Below are positions 24,695 to 33,046 of a DNA stretch of 64,000 nt, piece by piece. The DNA comes from Bog-756 sp963730685. GTDB taxonomy: Bacteria > Actinomycetota > Acidimicrobiia > Acidimicrobiales > RAAP-2. A program made the translations under genes and the position numbers. The notes beneath the pieces were generated by a model. The model had not been told where the DNA came from. It saw only the letters and a program-made list of their open reading frames with translations, and did no database searches. Within the stretch, counting starts at the first letter, position 1; every line of letters starts with the position of its first letter. Where the stretch lies: contig CAVSSP010000001.1 in assembly GCA_963730685.1 (NCBI GenBank), forward strand, positions 186,001 to 250,000, given 5' to 3'.

Positions 24695-25702
24695 ATGCGA
24701 GCGGCCCGGTGTATCGAGTACGGACCCCCGTCGTCCGTGGTGGTCGTCGAGGTGGCCGACCCGGTGGCGTCAGAGGGCGAGGTGGTGGTGGACGTCGCCG
24801 CCGCCGCCGTCAACTATCCGGACGTGCTGGTGGTGGCCGACGAGTACCAGATCCACATCCCTGCGCCCTTCACCGTCGGCAGCGAGTTCGCCGGCACCGT
24901 CCGGTCGGTGGGACCCGGAGTGGTGGGCCTGGTCGCCGGCGACCGGGTCATGGGCTCGTCCCTGTTCGGGGCGTTCGCCGAGCAGATCGTCGTCAAGGCG
25001 TGGTCGCTCCAGCCGGTCGACCCCGCCGTCGACCTCGCCACCGCGGCGGCATCCGGGGTGGCCCACTCGACCGCGTACCATGCCCTGCGGAGCGTGGCCC
25101 GGGTCCAGCCGGGGGAGTGGGTGGTGGTGCTCGGGGCCGCCGGTGGTGTCGGGCTCGCCGCCGTGGAACTGGCCGCGGCGCTGGGCGGCCGGGTGCTGGC
25201 CGCGGCGTCGTCGGCGTCGAAGCTGGCGCTGTGCACGGAGCGGGGGGCCGAGGCCGTCGTCGACTACCGGACCGAGGACCTGAAGGTGCGGATCAAAGAG
25301 ATCACCGGGGGCACCGCCGATGTGGTGATCGATCCGGTGGGGGGTCCCTATGCGGAACAGTCGCTGCGGGCCCTCGGGTGGGGCGGCCGGTTCGTCTCTG
25401 TCGGGTTTGCCTCGGGGGAGATCCCGCGGATCCCGCTCAATCTGGTCCTGTTGAAGGGCGTGGTGGTGACCGGGTTCACCATGGAGGGGTTCGCACGCAA
25501 CCGCCCCGGCGACATGGCCCGGGACCGAGCCGAACTGGCTGCGATGGCCGCCGACGGGCGCGTCACCCCCTACATCTCGGCGCGCTATCCATTGGAGGAT
25601 GCGGGCCGGGCGTTGGCCGAGCTGGCCGAGCGCCGCGCCACCGGGAAGGTGCTGGTGGTCCCCACCCCGGCGCCGGCACGGGGTGCGAGGACGGAACGCT
25701 AG
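24695..25702 (+). CDS. NADPH:quinone oxidoreductase-type MDR protein
   Basis: 335 residues, zinc-free medium-chain reductase of the quinone oxidoreductase type. AAAVNYPDVLVVADEYQ and PFTVGSEFAGTVRSVGPGVV form the substrate domain, and VVVLGAAGGVGLAAVELAAA is the NADP site (AAxGGVG). No zinc-ligand cysteines. ATG 24695 lies eight bases after the ACAD stop with GAGGTAGGG before it. In acyl-CoA clusters such proteins often reduce enoyl-CoA or enones; the exact substrate is unknown. Confidence 0.88.
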   Translation: MRAARCIEYGPPSSVVVVEVADPVASEGEVVVDVAAAAVNYPDVLVVADEYQIHIPAPFTVGSEFAGTVRSVGPGVVGLVAGDRVMGSSLFGAFAEQIVVKAWSLQPVDPAVDLATAAASGVAHSTAYHALRSVARVQPGEWVVVLGAAGGVGLAAVELAAALGGRVLAAASSASKLALCTERGAEAVVDYRTEDLKVRIKEITGGTADVVIDPVGGPYAEQSLRALGWGGRFVSVGFASGEIPRIPLNLVLLKGVVVTGFTMEGFARNRPGDMARDRAELAAMAADGRVTPYISARYPLEDAGRALAELAERRATGKVLVVPTPAPARGARTER

Positions 25703-25763
25703 CGTTGCGACCGGTGCTGATCCCTGCTGCTGCCCGACCGGTCCGACCGCGGCGGCCGGTGGC

Positions 25764-26780
25764 ATGAGCGTGCTGCTCCCTGAGGCGGCCGGGCCCCATG
25801 ATCCGGCACCGACCACTCCGCCCCGGCCGCTCCGGTCGATCCGCCGCACATCGACCATCGATACCCACCGGCCGGACGGCATCACTGGTGACCTCATGGT
25901 CGTCGCCCGCGCCCGCGACCTGGTCACCGATGGTCGAGGTGGGGGGACCGTGGTGGCGGAGACCGAACTCCGTCTCCGGCTCGACGGCACGACCCGGAAG
26001 ATCGTGACCATCGCCGGGACGCCCGAGCACGACGGCCTGGACACGCTGGTCGGACTGTCGGTGGGCCCCGGGTTCCGGGCCCGCATGGACGAGGCACTTC
26101 CGGGCGAGCGGGACTCGGGGTCGTTGCGATACCTGTTGCTGGACGATCTGCCCGGCGCCGGCCTGGTGTCGGGGTACGCCATGCAGCGGGCCGGCCTGTT
26201 CGACACAGCCATGCCCACCGGCGCCCGGGTCCCCAACGAGGACCTCTGTGCCGGGTGGGCGCGGGACTCGAAGATGATGGTGGCCATCCGGTCGAAGGGG
26301 GTGATCCCGACTCCGATGGGGCCGCCCGCCCCCGAGCTCGAGTCGGCTGACGACCCGCTCGGGTGGCACACCATGGAGCCGCTCTCCCCCCACGGCATGC
26401 GGCGTCGCCGGAGGCTCGACGTGGTGGTCGACGACGGTCCGGGTGCCACCCACCTGGTCGACGTCCACTTCCGCGACAGCCACGTGGATGCCGAAGGATC
26501 CGAGACCGTGGTCCACGAGTACACGGTCCGGGGATCGGTCGACGGGTCCGAGGACCGGGTGGTCGGGATGGAGGCCGAGGCCCGTGTCCTCCCGTGGATG
26601 GAGTGCCCGGGCGCCCTCGCCAGCGCCGGTCGTCTGGCCGGCATGCCGGTCTCCGGCCTCCGGGCACAGGTGCGACGCGAGCTCACGGGCACGTCCTCCT
26701 GCACGCACCTCAACGACACCCTCCGTTCCCTCAGCGACGTCCCGACCCTGGCGTCCGTGCTCGCCACGGCCACCTTGTGA
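25764..26780 (+). CDS. DUF2889 domain protein
   Basis: 338 residues. Recognisable DUF2889 landmarks are the RSIRRTSTIDTHRPDGITG opening and the terminal SCTHLNDTLRSLSDVPTLAS with conserved Cys and His. A proline-rich start and an insert rich in charged residues (HGMRRRRRLDVVVDDG) lie between them. The family has no established biochemistry but recurs in actinobacterial and proteobacterial acyl-CoA/aromatic clusters. It lies between the quinone oxidoreductase and the thioesterase on the same strand. Confidence 0.75.
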   Translation: MSVLLPEAAGPHDPAPTTPPRPLRSIRRTSTIDTHRPDGITGDLMVVARARDLVTDGRGGGTVVAETELRLRLDGTTRKIVTIAGTPEHDGLDTLVGLSVGPGFRARMDEALPGERDSGSLRYLLLDDLPGAGLVSGYAMQRAGLFDTAMPTGARVPNEDLCAGWARDSKMMVAIRSKGVIPTPMGPPAPELESADDPLGWHTMEPLSPHGMRRRRRLDVVVDDGPGATHLVDVHFRDSHVDAEGSETVVHEYTVRGSVDGSEDRVVGMEAEARVLPWMECPGALASAGRLAGMPVSGLRAQVRRELTGTSSCTHLNDTLRSLSDVPTLASVLATATL

Positions 26781-26922
26781 AAAGATCCCGGCTGCGGCCG
26801 GCCCGGCCCGGCTGCCTCGGCGGCCCCATCCGCCCCGCCGGCTCGAGACCGTACCGACGGGCGTGCCGCAGATGGCCCGACATGGCCGGAGATGGCCGGA
26901 GACCCTCGGAGGGGGCTGCACG

Positions 26923-27778
26923 ATGACTGACGTTTCCGATCTGGTGAAGGTGCTCGACCTCGAGCCGGTGGGGGAAGGCCGGTTCCGGGCCCAGAACTTC
27001 GTCTCGGGCCAGGGCGGCGTGGTGTTCGGGGGGCAGTTGCTGGCCCAGTCGATCGTGGCGGCCTCGACCGTGGATCCCACCAAGGAGGTCAAGTCCATCC
27101 ACACCGTGTTCGCACGGGGGGGTGCCCCCGACCGACCGCTCGACATCGAGGTGGACGCCATGCACGTCGGCCGGGCCCTGGCCAGCGCCACCGTCACCGT
27201 GCGCCAGGGCGACCGCCTGTGTACCCGTTCGCTCGTCCTGCTCGAGCGCGGTGGAGCCTGATCTCATACGCCACGGCTCGGATGCGCCCGACGTCGGTCG
27301 GCCCGAGGAGGCCGCCCCCATCAACGGTGAGGAGTCCTTCTGGGAGATCCGGATCGTCGGTGGTGTCGACCTGTCCGATCCCGACGAGGTGGGTCCCCCC
27401 GAACTTGCCGCCTGGGTCCGGTTCCCCGGGGCGGAGGCCCGAGGCGTGCTCGGACAGGCCCTCCTGGCGTATGCCACCGACGGGTTCCTGATCGCCACGG
27501 CCATGCGCCCCCACGCCGGAGTCGGCCAGTCCATGGCGCACGTCTCCATCTCGACCAGTGTCCTCAGCCACACGCTGACCTTCCACGAACCCGTCGACGC
27601 CGGCCAGTGGCACCTCCTGGCCCACGAGAGCCCGTACGCCGGGCGTGGGCGGACCTACGGCCGGGCCAACATCTTCACCGCCGACGGGAGGTTGGTGGGT
27701 TCGTTCGTCCAGGACAACATGGTCCGGGCCTTCGCCGACGGACAGAAGCCGTCCGACGGCGGTCGTTCTAAGTTCTGA
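26923..27778 (+). CDS. Acyl-CoA thioesterase II (TesB-like), single-base frameshift
   Basis: The first hotdog (ATG 26923, DLEPVGEGRFRAQNF, GGVVFGGQLLAQSIVAAS, VKSIHTVFARGGAPDRPL) ends in a TGA at 27259-27261. The second hotdog continues in the next frame (EPDLIRHGSD, EARGVLGQALLAYATDGFLI, HTLTFHEPVDAGQWHLLAHE) to the stop at 27778. Dropping one G of the GG pair at 27250-27251 gives one 284-residue protein, the usual TesB length. The catalytic Asp region AYATDG and the later Gln/Thr block are kept. Probably an assembly error, since both halves are well conserved. Confidence 0.8.
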
Positions 27779-27794
27779 CCGAAAGGGTGAGTGC

Positions 27795-29312
27795 ATGACA
27801 TCGGGAATCGGTTCATGGGGCGTCTACCTGCCGTTCTGGAGGCTCGAACGGAAGGCCATCGGCGCCGCGCTCGGAGGTCCCTCCGGACGTGGGGTGCGGA
27901 CGGTGGCGTCCTACGACGAGGACACCACGACCATCGGGGTCGAGGCGGGTCGGAGGGCCCTCGCCCAACCGGGCCTGGCCCCGGTCGACCAGCTGTTCTT
28001 CTCGACACCCGAGCCCGCCTACCAGGACAAGACCAACGCCACGACCATCCACGCCGCGCTCGGGCTGCCCGCCCGGGTGCCGGCCTACGACATGGTCGGA
28101 TCGGTGCGCTCGGCGGTTGCGGCGCTCGCCACCGCAGTGGCCGTCGCCGATCGGATCCCGACACTGGCGGTGATCGCCGAGGTCCGGACCGGGCTGGCCG
28201 GCGGCTCGGACGAACGAGATTCCGGTGACGGCGCCGTGGCGTTCGCCTGCGTGGGTGAGGGGGCGGTGGCCGAGCTCATCGGGCGTGCGTCGGCGAGCGA
28301 CGAGTTCCTCGACCGGTGGCGGGTCCCCGGTGAACCGAGCTCGCACCAATGGGAGGAGCGCTTCGGTGAGCAGGCGTACGTGCCGTTGGCGCAGTCCGCC
28401 TTCGCCGATGCCCTCAAGTCGGCCGGCGTGGCCGTCGACGAGGTCGATCACCTGGTGGTGGCCGGTCTCCACGCGCGTGCCGTGCGAGCCACCACGGCGT
28501 CCCTCGGCGTCCGGGCCGGTGCGGCGGCCCAGGATCGGGCCGGCTCCATCGGGAACCTCGGTGCGGCCCAGCTCGGCCTCGGTCTGGCGGACGTCCTGGA
28601 GCAGGCGGAACCGGGCCAGATCGTGGTCACCCTGCAGTTGGCCGACGGCGCCGACGCGCTGGTGTGGCGGACCACCGATGCGCTCACACGGATCCAAGAG
28701 GCACGGAGGCAGTCCGGCCTGGAGTCGGTGGCCGAGCAGGCGGCCTCGGGCCGGTCCGATCTCTCCTACGCCTCGTTCCTCACCTGGCGCAGCCAGCTCC
28801 ACCGTGAGCCGCCCCGGCGCCCCGAGCCGAGCAGGCCGGGCGCACCGAACATGCTGCGCACCGAGAGCTGGAAGTTCGGCTTCACCGCCAGTCGATGCCT
28901 GGTGTGCGGGTTCCGCCACCTGCCGCCCACCCGCGTGTGCCTCCGGTGCAAGTCGGTCGACCAGATGGGACCGGACCGGCTGGCCGACGTGGAGGGGACC
29001 GTGGCCACGTTCACCATCGACTACCTGGCCTACAGCCTGGCTCCTCCGACGGTCGGGGTCGTGGTGGACTTCGACGGAGGTGGGCGCTTCCGCTGCGAGC
29101 TGACCGACTGCGACCCCGACGCCGTGAAGATCGGCACCCGCGTGCAGATGACCTTCCGCCGCCTCTACTCGGCGGACGGGATGCACAACTATTTCTGGAA
29201 GGCCCGGCCGGTCAGCGACCCGTCTGCCGGTGCCGTCGAGGTCGGTGGCACCGCGAATGCAACAATGGAGGCGGGCCCATCGAAGGGGCCCGGATCGGGC
29301 AAGGAGGCATAG
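27795..29312 (+). CDS. HMG-CoA synthase-like protein fused to a zinc-ribbon OB (DUF35) domain
   Basis: 505 residues. The first 370 form a thiolase/HMG-CoA-synthase fold (MTSGIGSWGVYLPFWRLER, DKTNATTIHAALGLP, GSIGNLGAAQLGLGLADVLE). Where the synthase has its catalytic Cys the sequence reads AYDMVGSVRSAVAAL (98-112), so the nucleophile is missing. The C-terminal domain has a full ribbon, SRCLVCGFRHLPPTRVCLRC, and an OB barrel (GTVATFTIDYLAYSLAPPTV). The next gene starts two bases after the stop. In archaea the thiolase, DUF35 and HMG-CoA synthase form a complex; here the DUF35 is fused. It likely works with the thiolase at 29315. Confidence 0.82.
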   Translation: MTSGIGSWGVYLPFWRLERKAIGAALGGPSGRGVRTVASYDEDTTTIGVEAGRRALAQPGLAPVDQLFFSTPEPAYQDKTNATTIHAALGLPARVPAYDMVGSVRSAVAALATAVAVADRIPTLAVIAEVRTGLAGGSDERDSGDGAVAFACVGEGAVAELIGRASASDEFLDRWRVPGEPSSHQWEERFGEQAYVPLAQSAFADALKSAGVAVDEVDHLVVAGLHARAVRATTASLGVRAGAAAQDRAGSIGNLGAAQLGLGLADVLEQAEPGQIVVTLQLADGADALVWRTTDALTRIQEARRQSGLESVAEQAASGRSDLSYASFLTWRSQLHREPPRRPEPSRPGAPNMLRTESWKFGFTASRCLVCGFRHLPPTRVCLRCKSVDQMGPDRLADVEGTVATFTIDYLAYSLAPPTVGVVVDFDGGGRFRCELTDCDPDAVKIGTRVQMTFRRLYSADGMHNYFWKARPVSDPSAGAVEVGGTANATMEAGPSKGPGSGKEA

Positions 29313-29314
29313 TC

Positions 29315-30520
29315 GTGGCGAGCAACGGAATCCGCGACCGGGTGGCCATCGTCGGGATGGGTTGCACCCCGTTCGGCGAGCTGTGGGACAAAGGGGCCGA
29401 CGACCTGCTGGTCGACGCCACCAAGGAGGCCATCGCCTCAGCCGGGGTGGCGATGGACGACATCGATGCGTTCTGGTTGGGCACGCTCGGCGCCGGCAAC
29501 AGCGGTCTCACACTGTCGCGCCCACTCAAGATCGACTACCGACCGGTCACCCGGGTCGAGAACTTCTGCGCCACCGGGTCGGAGGCGCTCCGCAACGCCA
29601 GCTACGCGGTGGCCTCGGGTGCCTACGACCTGGCCATGGCCATCGGAGTCGAGAAACTCAAGGACTCGGGTTATTCGGGTCTCACCGGCATCCACCAGGT
29701 GGGTGACGGGACCGGTACCTCGCTGACCTCCCCGGCGGCCTTCTCGTTCCTCGCCCCCTCCTATGCCCACAAGTACGGGGTGGACCCCGAAGAGCTGAAG
29801 GAGGTCCTGACCCGTATCGCGTGGAAGAACCACTACAACGGAGCGCGCAATCCGCGCGCCCAGTTCAAAAAAGAGGTCTCGCTGGAGACCATCTCGAAGT
29901 CACCCCGGGTGGCCGGCGAGCTCGGCGTCTTCGACTGCTCCGGTGTGGCCGACGGCTCCGCCGCCGCCATCATCTGCCGGGCCGAGGACGCCCACCGCTA
30001 TACCGATTCTCCGCTCTACATCAAGGGGTTGAGCTTCGTTGCCGGCCCGGCTGCCGGCCCTATCGACCCCGACTACGACTACACCAGCTTCGAAGAGGTG
30101 ATCCGGTCGGCCGAGGACGCCTACCGTCAGGCCGGGGTGACCGATCCCCGGGCGCAGCTGGCCATGGCCGAGGTGCACGACTGCTTCACGCCCACCGAGC
30201 TGGTGTTGATGGAGGACCTCGGATTCGCCGAGCGCGGTACCGGCTGGAAGGAGGTGCTGGCGGGCACGTTCGACCTCGACGGCGAGCTCCCCGTCAACCC
30301 CGACGGTGGGCTCAAGAGCTTCGGCCATCCGATCGGTGCTTCCGGGTTGCGCATGATGTTCGAGTGCTGGCTGCAGTTGCGTCGTCAGGCTCCCGAGGAC
30401 CGCCAGATCCGTAGCGTGACCGAGGGCGGGCGAACGCTGGGACTGACCCACAATCTCGGTGGTGGGCCCGGCGAGTGCGTCAGCTTCGTGAGCGTGGTCG
30501 GTTCGGAACCTTCGGCCTGA
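29315..30520 (+). CDS. SCPx-type thiolase (acetyl-CoA acyltransferase)
   Basis: 401 residues from GTG 29315 behind AAGGAGG. The nucleophile Cys85 is in VENFCATGSEALRNA. The active-site motif HDCFTPTELVLMEDL and the GHPIGASGLRM and NLGGGPGECVSF loops are all intact, so this is a real 3-ketoacyl-CoA thiolase of the sterol-carrier-protein-x type. It would cleave the 3-ketoacyl-CoA with CoA. It is the only thiolase in the window with a complete active site. It is coupled to the cysteine-less synthase/OB fusion. Confidence 0.92.
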   Translation: MASNGIRDRVAIVGMGCTPFGELWDKGADDLLVDATKEAIASAGVAMDDIDAFWLGTLGAGNSGLTLSRPLKIDYRPVTRVENFCATGSEALRNASYAVASGAYDLAMAIGVEKLKDSGYSGLTGIHQVGDGTGTSLTSPAAFSFLAPSYAHKYGVDPEELKEVLTRIAWKNHYNGARNPRAQFKKEVSLETISKSPRVAGELGVFDCSGVADGSAAAIICRAEDAHRYTDSPLYIKGLSFVAGPAAGPIDPDYDYTSFEEVIRSAEDAYRQAGVTDPRAQLAMAEVHDCFTPTELVLMEDLGFAERGTGWKEVLAGTFDLDGELPVNPDGGLKSFGHPIGASGLRMMFECWLQLRRQAPEDRQIRSVTEGGRTLGLTHNLGGGPGECVSFVSVVGSEPSA

Positions 30521-30648
30521 CCCGCCGTATCCGGCCGGGTCCGGCCGAGGGCGGATCCAGCCGAGGGCGGGTCCCATCCTGGGGTGGCCAGGGCCTTCGT
30601 CCGGGGAGCGGGCCCGGCTGGAACGGGGTTCGGCGTCCCGGCTGTTTA

Positions 30649-30685
30649 TTTCCAGATAACAGACCGATGGTAGGTAATCTGGAAA
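30649..30685. repeat. Inverted repeat TTTCCAGAT / ATCTGGAAA in an AT-rich island
   Basis: Perfect nine-base arms (30649-30657 and 30677-30685) are separated by 19 bases, centre to centre 28. It lies in the convergent 270-bp gap between the thiolase and an SDR, in markedly AT-richer DNA than its surroundings. TAATCT and TTATCT on the two strands could be -10 boxes. It could be a bidirectional terminator, a paired binding site or a promoter for an unannotated RNA. Confidence 0.6.
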
Positions 30686-30790
30686 ACAATTGGCGGAAGA
30701 GACCCTCGGGGCCGGGCCCCCGGCAACGACCCGCCAGGGCTCCCAGCAAGGCGCCGGCAACGACCCCGGCCGATGCCCCGCCCCTGCCTC

Positions 30791-31690
30791 TCAGGTCCTG
30801 GCCGAGTCCTGACTCAGGCCACCGGGCATGACCATCCCCACCGGCTGCAGGTGCTGGCCGAGCATGGCGTCGAACTGATCGGCCAGGGTCTCGACGTCCC
30901 AACCCCCGTCGCGGTGCATCCAGGCGATCTGCTTCGGGTGCTGGAACAGGGTGTAGGCCCAGTCGGACCGCCCGAACAGCTGGCCGTTCACTGCTCCCGC
31001 CCGCTCGGAGGCCAGGTACACCACGATGGGCGCGTTGAGGGCCGGGTCCAGCGTCGCCGGGGGCTCCTCGCCCTCGGCATAGAGCGCCGCCGTCATCCTG
31101 GTGGCGCCGGCAGGTGCCATGGCGTTGACGGTGATGCCCGATCGCCCCAGCTCGAGGGCCCATACGAACGTCATCCCCATGAGCCCGGCCTTGGCCGCCG
31201 CGTAGTTGGTCTGTCCGAAGTTGCCCCTCAGGCCGGCCGACGAGGTGATGTTGATGATGCGACCGTACCCGGCCTCCTTCATGGGACCGACGGCGTGCCG
31301 GGTGCAGTTGAACGCTCCCTTCAGGTGGGTGGCGATGACCGCGTCGAAGTCGTCGGGCCCCATCTTCACCAGCGTCCGGTCCCGCACGATCCCGGCGTTG
31401 TTCACCAGGATGTCGATCTGCCCGAACTCGTCGAGCGCCGTCGCCACGATCCGGCCGGCGGCGTCGTAGTCGGTCACGGAGTCGTGGGCGGGTACCGCAC
31501 GGCCGCCGGCGGCCACGATCTCGGCACACACGTCCGAGGCCGGGTCCTCCCCCGTCTCGTCCCCGCGGAGGCCCACCCCGATGTCGTTGACCACGACGGC
31601 GGCACCCTCCTTGGCCAGAGCCAGGGCGAACTCACGCCCGATGCCGCGACCTGCACCCGTGACCACCGCAACTCGACCATCCAACAGCAT
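30791..31690 (-). CDS. SDR family dehydrogenase (3-hydroxyacyl-CoA dehydrogenase-like)
   Basis: 299 residues from ATG 31690 (GGAG ribosome site); GTG 31714 is an alternative. Blocks VTGAGRGIGREFALALAKEG, VVVNDIGVG, NNAGIVRDRTLVKMGPDDFD, NITSSAGLRGNFGQTNYAAA (catalytic Ser, Tyr and Lys with KAGLMGMT) are those of the dehydrogenase half of peroxisomal MFE-2 and of the mycobacterial side-chain enzymes of that group. It would oxidise (R)-3-hydroxyacyl-CoA, matching MaoC-type hydratases. It is divergent from an ACAD through a shared promoter. Confidence 0.88.
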   Translation of the reverse strand: MLLDGRVAVVTGAGRGIGREFALALAKEGAAVVVNDIGVGLRGDETGEDPASDVCAEIVAAGGRAVPAHDSVTDYDAAGRIVATALDEFGQIDILVNNAGIVRDRTLVKMGPDDFDAVIATHLKGAFNCTRHAVGPMKEAGYGRIINITSSAGLRGNFGQTNYAAAKAGLMGMTFVWALELGRSGITVNAMAPAGATRMTAALYAEGEEPPATLDPALNAPIVVYLASERAGAVNGQLFGRSDWAYTLFQHPKQIAWMHRDGGWDVETLADQFDAMLGQHLQPVGMVMPGGLSQDSART

Positions 31691-31736
31691 TGACGCTCCG
31701 ATCACCTCGGCCACCAGGGACCCGGCGGCGGCTGCC

Positions 31737-31744
31737 GATACTAT
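31737..31744. promoter_or_regulatory. Overlapping divergent -10 boxes (bidirectional promoter)
   Basis: GATACTAT holds GATACT or TACTAT on the plus strand and TAGTAT (31744 to 31739) on the minus strand. It serves the ACAD (GTG 31748 or ATG 31796) and the SDR (ATG 31690) at once. Both directions would use the same melted bases. Confidence 0.45.
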
Positions 31745-31795
31745 TGGGTGCCCGCCCCCATCGCCCGTTGGGTGCCCGTCTCGAAAGTGGTGACC

Positions 31796-33019
31796 ATGTC
31801 CGCATCTGGGGGAGTCGACCCGATGGCCGAGAGCGAGGACCAGTCGGCTCTCCGGTTACTGGCCCGTGAGGTGGCGGCCCGGGAGGTGGGGCCGCGGGCG
31901 GCCGCCGGCGACGACACCGGCGAGTTCCCCCACGCCGCCGTCAAGGCCCTGGCCGCCGCGGATCTGTTCCGGGTGACCATTGGTGAGCAGTGGGGTGGGC
32001 TCGGGTTCGGTGATGTGGAAGCCTCAATCGTCCTGGAGGAGGTGGCCCGCCACGATGTCTCGACGGCGATCTGCTGCCAACTGGCCTTCAACGGGCCGGC
32101 GCGCGGGATCGAGCACCTCGGGAGTACGGCGTTGCAGGAGCGTTGGCTGCCCGCCGTGGCCGACGGCGACGCCATCTTGAGCATCGGGATCACCGAGCCC
32201 GATGCCGGCAGCGCGGTCCAGGCCATGCGGACCGCGCTGACCGCCGACGGACCCGGACGCTGGCGGTTGAACGGCTACAAGAACTACTCGACGCTGGCCC
32301 ACGTGGCATCGGGCGTGCTGGTGTGGTGCCGGTGGCCCGGGGGTGACGGGGCCAAGGGCATCGGGGCGGTGATCGTCCCCATGGACCGGGAGGGTGTGGC
32401 GTTGACCGGCCGGCACCGGGGCATGGGGATCCACGCCGCCACCGAGTCGGAGATCGCCTTCGACGGGGTCGGGGTCACCGAGGACGATGTGCTGTTGGCC
32501 GGGGACCCGGGCTCGACGGACGCCTTCAAGGTGCTGCTCGCCCATCTGAATCACGAACGGTGCGGCAATGCCGCCATGTGCGTGGGCGCCGCCCAGGGGG
32601 CGTTGGAGCACTCCATCCGGTACATGAACGAGCGTGAAGTGGGTGGCGGCCCCATCGCCCGGCTGCAGGGGCTCCAGTGGAAGCTGGCCGACATGGCCAT
32701 CGCCGTCGACAGTGCGCGGCTCTTGTTGGCACGCGCTGTTCGGCTGGCCGGCCCCGGTGGGACCCCGCCCGCCCTCGAGACGGCCATGGCCAAGACATCG
32801 GCCAACCTGGCGGCCAAGTTCGTGTGCGACGAGGCCATCCAGATCCATGGCGGGTACGGCTACAGCCACGAGTACCCCCTCGAGCGCGCCTACCGCGACA
32901 TCCGTGGACTGTGCATCGGGGCCGGCACGGTCGAGGCGCAGCGGAACTACATCGGGGGGAGCGTGTCGCGCGGCGCCCGCTCGGTCTCACCGGGCTGGAT
33001 GGACCCCCTGGCCGACTGA
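31796..33019 (+). CDS. Acyl-CoA dehydrogenase
   Basis: 407 residues from ATG 31796; GTG 31748, directly downstream of the -10, would add 16. Blocks: LSIGITEPDAGSAVQAMRTA (GSA instead of GSD), GYKNYSTLAHVASGVLVWCR, GIHAATESEIAFDGVGV, LNHERCGNAAMCVGAAQGAL, and AIQIHGGYGYSHEYPLERAY for the C-terminal bundle. A complete, single ACAD with probable homotetramer form. It is divergent to the SDR and convergent to the CoA-transferase. Confidence 0.9.
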   Translation: MSASGGVDPMAESEDQSALRLLAREVAAREVGPRAAAGDDTGEFPHAAVKALAAADLFRVTIGEQWGGLGFGDVEASIVLEEVARHDVSTAICCQLAFNGPARGIEHLGSTALQERWLPAVADGDAILSIGITEPDAGSAVQAMRTALTADGPGRWRLNGYKNYSTLAHVASGVLVWCRWPGGDGAKGIGAVIVPMDREGVALTGRHRGMGIHAATESEIAFDGVGVTEDDVLLAGDPGSTDAFKVLLAHLNHERCGNAAMCVGAAQGALEHSIRYMNEREVGGGPIARLQGLQWKLADMAIAVDSARLLLARAVRLAGPGGTPPALETAMAKTSANLAAKFVCDEAIQIHGGYGYSHEYPLERAYRDIRGLCIGAGTVEAQRNYIGGSVSRGARSVSPGWMDPLAD

Positions 33020-33046
33020 TCCCGGCGCAGGCCGACGGATCCCGGC

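Noticed and set aside
26923..27778. Two separate single-hotdog thioesterases
   Set aside because: The second half has no start or ribosome site of its own, and the halves join to the exact TesB length with one base removed.
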